Assembly: GCA_016764835.1 (NCBI GenBank)
Contig: JAESRD010000186.1
Coordinates: 1-5,426, forward strand
DNA from: Paracoccaceae bacterium
Lineage (GTDB): Bacteria; Pseudomonadota; Alphaproteobacteria; Rhodobacterales; Rhodobacteraceae
Direction: 5' to 3'
DNA length: 5,426 bases
In this document: one piece after another, positions 1 through 4,174 of the stretch
Numbering within the stretch: position 1 is the stretch's first letter
Layout of the letters: each line of letters begins with the position of its first letter
Position numbers and translations under genes: made by a program
Notes under the pieces: generated by a model
Database searches by the model: none
Told to the model about the DNA's origin: nothing
The model's input: only the letters and a program-made list of their open reading frames with translations

Positions 1-197
1 CGGCGGTTATGCGCAAAGCCTGCAAGGATGGCCAAAGTCGTGTCAGGATCAAACTTATAGGTCGGGTCCAGCTCCGGCACACGCTCAGAGCTTTCGGCAA
101 AAGCTTTCACTGCCATGTCGGTTTCAACACCAAAGACATCGCGCACCGACACGTCTTCTGTTGGCTTGCTATCAATATCTACCATTTCATGGGCCAT
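1..197 (-). CDS. cobS: Cobaltochelatase subunit CobS, N-terminal fragment (runs off left edge)
   Basis: CobS is the AAA+ ATPase subunit of the aerobic cobaltochelatase. With CobT it forms the ATP-driven motor that works with CobN to insert cobalt into hydrogenobyrinic acid a,c-diamide during cytoplasmic vitamin B12 synthesis. Sixty-five codons are visible. The protein starts MAHEMVDIDSKPTEDVS and ends in the stretch YKFDPDTTLAILAGFAHNR (residues 47-65), which matches the well-conserved CobS segment just before the Walker A loop; the ATPase core itself lies outside the window. The start at 197 is chosen because AAAGGA lies 6 bases upstream; a second in-frame ATG (residue 5, at 190) lacks such a site. 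The gene is read leftwards, away from the sigma-factor gene. In relatives it is usually close to the J-domain gene, which here is about 2.3 kb away. No B12 riboswitch motif was seen upstream. The assignment is firm despite the short length. Confidence 0.9.
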   Translation of the reverse strand, partial: MAHEMVDIDSKPTEDVSVRDVFGVETDMAVKAFAESSERVPELDPTYKFDPDTTLAILAGFAHNR

Positions 198-203
198 GAA
201 TTG

Positions 204-209
204 TCCTTT
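204..209 (-). promoter_or_regulatory. Ribosome binding site of cobS
   Basis: On the minus strand AAAGGA sits 6 bases before the ATG at 197. It decides between this ATG and the in-frame ATG four codons further on. Confidence 0.65.
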
Positions 210-332
210 CTTACCCGATGCTTAACATATGTGCAGCATGGCTTGCGCCGCTGCCGACCCCGTGGGGCGCACATAAAGCAAGAGAATTTAGCCTGTTTCA
301 GCCATCTAGTGGCGCAAAAAAACATGAGGTGC

Positions 333-366
333 AAGCGCAAGCAGCGGCATGCAAGCTTGCGTTTTT
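333..366 (+). terminator. Terminator- or attenuator-like hairpin in the sigma-gene leader
   Basis: CGCAAGC (336-342) pairs perfectly with GCTTGCG (355-361) around a 12-base loop. A G-T and two A-T pairs extend the stem outward into a TTTTT run at 362-366. The shape is that of a short intrinsic terminator reading in the plus direction. No plus-strand gene precedes it in the window, so it would act, if at all, as an attenuator in the leader of the gene starting at 438. The perfect palindrome GCAAGCTTGC (351-360) could form a competing structure. The stem is short, so confidence is low. Confidence 0.3.
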
Positions 367-423
367 GTGCTAGGGGCGCATGGTTGATACGGCAAGCTCT
401 GTAGAGCAAGGCCGATAGGGGTG

Positions 424-433
424 AAGGTGAGGA
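424..433 (+). promoter_or_regulatory. Ribosome binding site of the sigma/anti-sigma fusion gene
   Basis: AAGGTGAGGA ends 4 bases before the ATG at 438; the AAGGTGA part is 7 bases away. This good Shine-Dalgarno match supports 438 over the in-frame ATG at 546, which has only a poor match, although 546 is closer to where typical ECF factors begin. Confidence 0.65.
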
Positions 434-437
434 CATA

Positions 438-1895
438 ATGTTTGGCCGCAAAGGCTGGCCTCGTGCCAAGCAAACAGGGCGTGCTGGCGATCTGGGGCGC
501 GCCAGCACGGCCGATTTTGACCCGCAGCGCAATGATTTTGGTACCATGATCCGCAAAGCGGGCGAGGGCGACCGGCAGGCGTTTAGCGCCCTTTACAATG
601 CCACATCTGGCCAAGCATTTGGCGCGATCGAGCGGCTTTTGGCGCATAGTAACCCCGATGCTGCGGGCCACGCACTCCAACAAACCTATGCAGCTGTCTG
701 GCAATTGGCGAACCGGTTTGAGCAGAGCGGTCTCTCGCCGCTGACATGGATTTTGACTTTGGCCAAGAGCAGTGCCGTGCGCTATAGCGGCCAATCTGCG
801 CCGCCCATAGCAGTGCCAAACACGCCTGACCTTTTGGCCGAAGCCAGCCAGCTTGAGCAGCTTTGGCCCGAATACGGGCTGTCGGAGGCCCGGCGCGGCG
901 ACCAAAATGCGCGGCTATTGCGCGGGCTTGATCAGCTTGACCCTGACCGCGCCGACGCTTTGGCCCTCGCCTATCTGAGCGGCCAAAACTACGATGATAT
1001 TGCCCAGACCCGTGGCATAAAACTAGATCAGGTGCGCGCATGGTTGCGGGTCGGCATCGTTCGGCTCGACCCGTTTCTGGGCGCGCAGGACGGCAATGGG
1101 CTGGAAGAGGGTGGGCCGGTTAGCAAGGGGCCTGAGAGCAATGGTCAGGTCAATATGACAGAGCCAAGCCAAGCCGGGATCGACCAAGAAGTGGCCTGTA
1201 TCAGCGCTGAATATGCGCTGGGGCTTCTCACCCCAACAGAAGAGCATGCCTTTGAAAAAGCCATAGAATATGACATAGGCTTGCGGCAAAACTATGCGCG
1301 CTGGGCGCAAAGCTTCGCCGGAATTCTCGCCATAATTGAACCACAGCAACCGCCGGTCTTGGCACGATCAGAGCTGATGTCGGCATTGTTCCCCGATGAA
1401 AAACTGAGCCTGTTGCAACGGCTGGGCGTGGTTCCGGCGATGCTCGGCGGGCTGGCCGCGGCTTTGTTGGTGCTCGGTGTTGCTGATCTTGAAGTGCCGG
1501 GTTGGGTGCCCAGCACGGGCCTTGATTCTGGCTCGGAAATTGGGGCTGACGCTGAGGCCGCCGCCACGACACAAACCCAGCTGAGCGCTCAAATATTTGC
1601 CGAAGCGAGCGGCGCACTCTTTGCGGTGCAGGTCAGCGGGCAGGGCCACTTAGTGCTGACCGCCCAAAGCAATGCCCCGGCGCAGGCCGAAATGCTGAGC
1701 CTCTGGCTGGTGCCGCTTACCGGTGATGCCCTGCGCCTTGGCGCGGTACAGCTTGGCGAAGATGCAGATTTTACGACCGATGCGGCACTGCTTGCGCCCG
1801 GCGCCCTGTTGATATTGCGCCAGCCGGGGCCAGATGGCGCCCAGTCGGCTGAGCAGACCGGCCAAAACATGGTCGCATCTGGGCTGTTGCAATAG
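438..1895 (+). CDS. Fused ECF sigma factor / RskA-like membrane anti-sigma factor
   Basis: One 485-residue protein combines what are usually two adjacent genes. Residues 1-36 are a poorly conserved lead-in. Residues 37-117 resemble sigma region 2 (AGEGDRQAFSALYNATSG; LQQTYAAVWQLANRF; PLTWILTLAKSSAV). Residues 157-210 resemble region 4, with its helix-turn-helix around YDDIAQTRGIKLDQVRAWL. A Gly/acidic linker follows (about 215-245). Residues 250-318 match the anti-sigma-K N-terminal domain (ISAEYALGLLTPTEE), without a zinc-binding HxxxCxxC. One transmembrane helix spans about 329-351. Residues 380-485 match the RskA C-terminal domain (LSLWLVPLTGD; ending in a Gly-rich, ASGLL tail). By family, the sigma part would direct RNA polymerase to stress promoters and the anti-sigma part would hold it at the membrane until proteolysis. 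Region 2.2 and 2.4 residues are atypical, so sigma activity is not assured. It is probably co-transcribed with the next gene. A fusion caused by a sequence indel is possible. Confidence 0.82.
   Translation: MFGRKGWPRAKQTGRAGDLGRASTADFDPQRNDFGTMIRKAGEGDRQAFSALYNATSGQAFGAIERLLAHSNPDAAGHALQQTYAAVWQLANRFEQSGLSPLTWILTLAKSSAVRYSGQSAPPIAVPNTPDLLAEASQLEQLWPEYGLSEARRGDQNARLLRGLDQLDPDRADALALAYLSGQNYDDIAQTRGIKLDQVRAWLRVGIVRLDPFLGAQDGNGLEEGGPVSKGPESNGQVNMTEPSQAGIDQEVACISAEYALGLLTPTEEHAFEKAIEYDIGLRQNYARWAQSFAGILAIIEPQQPPVLARSELMSALFPDEKLSLLQRLGVVPAMLGGLAAALLVLGVADLEVPGWVPSTGLDSGSEIGADAEAAATTQTQLSAQIFAEASGALFAVQVSGQGHLVLTAQSNAPAQAEMLSLWLVPLTGDALRLGAVQLGEDADFTTDAALLAPGALLILRQPGPDGAQSAEQTGQNMVASGLLQ
480..509 (+). 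repeat. Perfect 10-bp inverted repeat in the 5' coding part of the sigma gene
   Basis: CGTGCTGGCG (480-489) is the exact reverse complement of CGCCAGCACG (500-509), with a 10-base loop. It covers about codons 15-24, in the poorly conserved lead-in, and would be a stable GC-rich mRNA hairpin between the two candidate starts at 438 and 546. The core GTGCTGGCG also appears in the hairpin at 4050-4067. Confidence 0.6.
1147..1157 (+). promoter_or_regulatory. Possible internal translation start for a separate anti-sigma protein
   Basis: An in-frame ATG at 1155 (Met240) lies just before the anti-sigma domain and has AGG (1147-1149) 5 bases upstream. A protein from here would be 246 residues, a normal length for an RskA-type anti-sigma factor, starting MTEPSQ. 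The next base makes ATGA, the four-base overlap typical of coupled sigma/anti-sigma gene pairs. Here TGA is out of frame with the sigma part, so the frame continues through. Whether ribosomes start here is unknown. Confidence 0.35.
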
Positions 1896-1994
1896 CCAAA
1901 CACCGCGTGCCAGCGAAGAAACACATCACCGCCATATCTGCGCCACGCCGCCCCGCCACACCAACCAGTAACAACAAACTTGGGGAAGTTAGCG
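1896..1994 (+). other. Spacer between the fusion gene and the membrane-protein gene
   Basis: This 99-base gap has no hairpin followed by a T run and no clear promoter boxes, which favours read-through from the sigma/anti-sigma gene into the membrane-protein gene. The GGGGAAG ribosome site at its right end is listed separately. Confidence 0.5.
1982..1988 (+). promoter_or_regulatory. Ribosome binding site deciding the TTG start of the membrane-protein gene
   Basis: GGGGAAG lies 6 bases upstream of the TTG at 1995. An earlier in-frame TTG at 1980 overlaps this site and has no Shine-Dalgarno of its own, so 1995 is preferred. Confidence 0.55.
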
Positions 1995-2486
1995 TTGCTG
2001 AATTACATACGTGGATTCCTACAGAATCGCGGAGAACGAAGATTTGCGGCGGCGGTGCTTTGCGTCGCGCTGATCGGCGGGCTGATCGCGTTTCGAGCCT
2101 CTGTCCATCTGGGCGGCGGTGCCTATTTTCCGATCTCTAGCTATGATGCTTGGGTGATGTGCTCTGGCGTGATTGGCGCGCCGAGCGGCATGTTGCTGGC
2201 CCGGCGACATTTCGGCCATCGCGGCCGCCACGGCGCTTTGCGTGCTGTATTCGGCGCCACACTGGCCACGCTCTTTGCTGCCATCATCTGCGGCTCATTA
2301 GCGCTGCCGCTTTACGGCACAATGTTTGGCCCCTTCACCATGATCATCGTACTGGCCGGTGCGCCGCTGCTCGGGTTGGTCTGGCTGTTTGGCTTGGTTT
2401 ACATCCACTTTGCCGCCACACATTTACGCACCGAGCGCGACAGCATCTTTTCGCCGCAGCCCTCAGACGTGCTCTTGCCCAAATAG
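1995..2486 (+). CDS. Small multi-pass inner-membrane protein of unknown function
   Basis: I do not recognise this 163-residue protein. It begins with a rare TTG start (chosen for its ribosome site; TTG at 1980 would add five residues). The first 15 residues are basic and amphipathic (YIRGFLQNRGERR). Four hydrophobic stretches follow, at about 16-33, 52-69, 84-106 and 113-142, the last long enough to bend or to form a helix with extra length. A basic cytoplasm-like loop lies at 70-83 (ARRHFGHRGRHG), and a polar tail ends the protein. With positive residues before helix 1 and between helices 2 and 3, the positive-inside rule favours both termini in the cytoplasm. There is no signal peptidase site and no catalytic motif. 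It follows the sigma/anti-sigma gene by 99 bases on the same strand with no visible terminator, so it may be a partner or target of that regulator; this is inference from position alone. Its stop lies 8 bases from the stop of the convergent J-domain gene. Confidence 0.7.
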   Translation: MLNYIRGFLQNRGERRFAAAVLCVALIGGLIAFRASVHLGGGAYFPISSYDAWVMCSGVIGAPSGMLLARRHFGHRGRHGALRAVFGATLATLFAAIICGSLALPLYGTMFGPFTMIIVLAGAPLLGLVWLFGLVYIHFAATHLRTERDSIFSPQPSDVLLPK

Positions 2487-2494
2487 CCGCGCGC

Positions 2495-3142
2495 TTAGGC
2501 GTCTTTCTCACGAAAGTTGCGGCTGGTCTTGACCTGATCCCATGCCCAAACAACCTCTGACAGCTGCTCTTCTTGCGACCGGTCACCGCCGTTCATGTCA
2601 GGGTGCAACACTTTTATAAGCGCTTTATAGGCTTTACGGATCTCTTGTTTTGAAGCGGTTGGTTTCACTTCCAAGATCTCAATCGCGCGCCGCTCAGTTG
2701 GCGGCAAACGTCGGCCACCGTTTTCCTTGGCGTTCTTGCCGGGGTTGCGCGTGGCATTATCGCCCAGCACCTGATGCGGGTCATCAACGCCCAGCCGCTC
2801 CCAGGCGCGCTGCTCGTCGGTCTTTTTGCTAAAGGGTTTGGTCTCGCGCTCCCACACCCTGTCTTTATCAACCTGCTCGGAGAGCTCTTCTTCGGTCGCG
2901 CCGTCAAAGAAGTTCCACTTCAGATTATAGGCGCGCACATGGTCTTTGCAGAACCAAAAGAACTCTTCCAAAGAGTCCGGGCTTTTGGGCGCGCGGTATT
3001 TGCCCGATTCGGCGCAACCGGCATGGTCGCAGCCACGCTTTGATGTTTCTGATGCGCCTGACATGCCCCTGCGACCACGGGGATTTTTCTTCTTTGAAGA
3101 AGAAACCGACATATCAAAACCAAATGGATCATTCTTTGCCAT
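2495..3142 (-). CDS. J-domain (DnaJ-like) co-chaperone with an N-terminal Cys/His knuckle
   Basis: A 215-residue protein with a C-terminal J domain (about 150-210) that should stimulate the ATPase of DnaK-type Hsp70. The key HPD triad is present (His180-Pro181-Asp182, in LIKVLHPDMNGGDRS), preceded by the helix II region ASKQEIRKAYKAL. It lacks the Gly/Phe linker, the CxxCxGxG zinc finger and the C-terminal substrate domains of true DnaJ. The N-terminus is basic (SSKKKNPRGRRG). Cys38, His40, Cys43, Cys65 and His68 (CDHAGC and FCKDH) could bind a metal, though no structure is known to me. A Cys/His N-terminal part with a C-terminal J domain is, as I recall, the form encoded beside cobS in Rhodobacterales and Rhizobiales. 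The start at 3142 gives the N-terminus MAKNDPFGFDMSVSSS; its ribosome site is weak or distant (GGAAAGG about 12 bases upstream). It is divergent from bolA across about 80 bases and convergent with the membrane-protein gene. Confidence 0.88.
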   Translation of the reverse strand: MAKNDPFGFDMSVSSSKKKNPRGRRGMSGASETSKRGCDHAGCAESGKYRAPKSPDSLEEFFWFCKDHVRAYNLKWNFFDGATEEELSEQVDKDRVWERETKPFSKKTDEQRAWERLGVDDPHQVLGDNATRNPGKNAKENGGRRLPPTERRAIEILEVKPTASKQEIRKAYKALIKVLHPDMNGGDRSQEEQLSEVVWAWDQVKTSRNFREKDA

Positions 3143-3222
3143 GGAACTGCTTTACCTTTCCGACTCGGACGAGAGAGTTTAAGCCGAACAGAGCCAGAGT
3201 GAAGGGGGGGTAAGTGAAAATA
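3143..3222. promoter_or_regulatory. Divergent promoter region between the J-domain gene and bolA
   Basis: These 80 bases must supply signals for both flanking genes if each has its own promoter. No good -35/-10 pair is visible on either strand. A run of seven G (3204-3210) near the bolA start is part of its ribosome site and is a spot where sequencing length errors are common; an error there would not change the bolA frame. Confidence 0.4.
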
Positions 3223-3489
3223 ATGAGCCTTGAGCAAGAAATGCACGATTTATTGCAGGTGGCGTTCGCGCCACAGGCCTTAACCATCATAAATGAGAGC
3301 GCACAACATCATGGTCATGCCGGTGATGATGGCACGGGTGAGAGCCATTGGCGGGTGGTTATCGCGGCTGCGGCCTTTGAACCAATGAGTAGGTTGGCGC
3401 GGCACCGCGCCGTGCATGCCGCTTTGGGCAAGCCGATCATTGGCCGCATACACGCATTGGCGCTCGAAATAAGCGCGCCAAATACGTGA
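3223..3489 (+). CDS. bolA: BolA family protein
   Basis: An 88-residue BolA protein. BolA proteins pair with monothiol glutaredoxins (GrxD/Grx4 type) to hold or transfer a [2Fe-2S] cluster, and some members act in DNA binding and stress morphology. Visible family marks are ALTIINESAQHHGHAG (residues 19-34, the ExSxxHxGHAG motif), SHWRVVIAAAAF (41-52), SRLARHRAVHAAL (56-68, with the RHR triplet) and the C-terminal IHALALE (76-82). His77 corresponds to the invariant C-terminal histidine that binds the cluster in BolA-glutaredoxin complexes. The length is normal and the protein is cytoplasmic, with no signal peptide. ATG at 3223 gives the usual short N-terminus; GTG at 3214 would add three residues and lies 8 bases after GAAGG, so it is a real alternative. 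The pairing with a J-domain gene on the other strand is a familiar alphaproteobacterial arrangement. Confidence 0.92.
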   Translation: MSLEQEMHDLLQVAFAPQALTIINESAQHHGHAGDDGTGESHWRVVIAAAAFEPMSRLARHRAVHAALGKPIIGRIHALALEISAPNT

Positions 3490-3511
3490 TACTTGGGTGA
3501 CCCGCGCGCCG

Positions 3512-3973
3512 CTACTGGGCGGCGAGGCGGGCACCTTCGCGGGCTTTTGGCAAAATAGGCGCGGTCGTATTGCGGCTGTTTTGCTGGCCCGGCCGGGTGA
3601 GCGTGTCGGCTATTGCGCTGGGGGCGAGCTCTTCGTCTTGTGTGCCGGCTTGCAAATCTACCGGCTCTAAGGGCTGATCAAGCATGCTGTCTTGCGCTAA
3701 AGGCAGGAGCGGCGCAGGCACTGGTTCTGCGGCCTCAGCCTCGACAATGCGCCGAAACACCAACATATTTTGAAAAACAGTCGCCCGGCCGGTGAGCCCT
3801 TGGCGTTCATCGACGGGCAGGGTGTCAGTGCGCTGATATTCCCAGCCCTTCGCCCCCATCTCGTTCATCAGCAGCTCAAGCGCATGCGCAAAACGCGCCT
3901 CGCCGGTATTCACACCCTTGGCCTTTTGGCCGCGCCGTGGCGCAGGTAACACGCGATATTCGTACTTTATCAT
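3512..3973 (-). CDS. DUF4177-like small protein with a Pro/Ala-rich tail
   Basis: A 153-residue protein. Residues 1-75 resemble the DUF4177 family: IKYEYRVLPAPRRGQKAKG at the start, then ARFAHALELLMNEMGAKGWEYQRTDTL, and VFQNMLVFRR at the end of the domain. The pattern of a strand, a helix ending in GWEY and more strands fits the small alpha/beta fold predicted for the family, whose function is unknown. Residues 77-153 are a low-complexity tail rich in Pro, Ala, Gln and Glu, probably disordered. No membrane segment or signal peptide is seen. ATG at 3973 is preferred because homologues begin near the YEY motif; a GTG at 3997 would add eight residues. The gene is convergent with bolA (22 bases between stops) and follows gatB on the same strand after roughly 200 bases, so it might share gatB transcripts. 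Confidence 0.8.
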   Translation of the reverse strand: MIKYEYRVLPAPRRGQKAKGVNTGEARFAHALELLMNEMGAKGWEYQRTDTLPVDERQGLTGRATVFQNMLVFRRIVEAEAAEPVPAPLLPLAQDSMLDQPLEPVDLQAGTQDEELAPSAIADTLTRPGQQNSRNTTAPILPKAREGARLAAQ

Positions 3974-4174
3974 TGCAGAAATTCCATTAAACCCCACCCA
4001 AGTTTACCGGACCAGAGGCTAAGCGCCAAGCTCTTTGCGCCGGTTTTGCGCGCCAGCGTGCTGGCGCAGCAACAGCACTCATCTTGGCAGAGCGGCAAAT
4101 GTTGCCGACCCCAGCTTGGATCAGCAGCATTCAGCGTGGCGCATTTGCCACGAATCGTAAAAAGCGGCGGCGAT
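3974..4174 (-). other. Non-coding gap downstream of gatB with three tight hairpins
   Basis: About 200 bases between the gatB stop and the DUF4177-like start. It holds three perfect inverted repeats with very short loops: CGTGGC/GCCACG at 4135-4152 (6-base loop), CGGCAA/TTGCCG at 4093-4107 (3-base loop), and GCGCCAGC/GCTGGCGC at 4050-4067 (2-base spacing). None is followed by a T run on the minus strand, so they are not standard intrinsic terminators. A minus-strand frame across the gap runs into the gatB end and has no recognisable features. Confidence 0.5.
4050..4067. repeat. 8-bp perfect inverted repeat
   Basis: GCGCCAGC at 4050-4057 and GCTGGCGC at 4060-4067 are separated by two bases. 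In RNA this would form a seven-pair stem with a four-base loop on either strand. It is the strongest of the three hairpins after gatB. Confidence 0.6.

Larger units (their letters stand above)
198..437. other. Divergent intergenic region between cobS and the sigma-factor gene
   Basis: This 240-base gap separates two genes read in opposite directions, so it should hold promoters for both. I found no convincing -35/-10 pair for either. It does hold repeated GCAAGC hexamers: direct copies at 331, 337, 351 and 392, and inverted copies at 241 and 355. It also holds a perfect 10-base palindrome at 351-360, a GCTCT-GT-AGAGC inverted repeat at 396-407, CCCC-GT-GGGG at 258-267, and the terminator-like hairpin at 333-366. 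Reading frames crossing it do not resemble known proteins. Autoregulation of the sigma factor from this region is a reasonable guess, because ECF genes commonly control themselves, but no operator can be proven from the sequence. Confidence 0.6.

Noticed and set aside
198..300. Cobalamin riboswitch ahead of cobS
   Set aside because: No B12-box-like sequence is seen on the minus strand and the leader is too short for a typical element.
384..419. Sigma-70 promoter (TTGATA ... GATAGG) before the fusion gene
   Set aside because: Spacing between the boxes is about 24 bases, too long for a normal promoter.
306..905. 199-codon minus-strand frame opposite the sigma part
   Set aside because: Composition is typical of a shadow frame in GC-rich coding DNA, with no family resemblance; the plus strand carries recognisable sigma motifs.
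1907..2140. 77-codon plus-strand frame before the membrane-protein gene
   Set aside because: It overlaps the membrane-protein gene out of frame, lacks a ribosome site and shows no domain.
3507..3524. Terminator between convergent bolA and the DUF4177-like gene
   Set aside because: CGCCGC/GCGGCG can form a 6-bp stem with a 6-base loop, but no T run follows on either strand and most of it lies in coding sequence.
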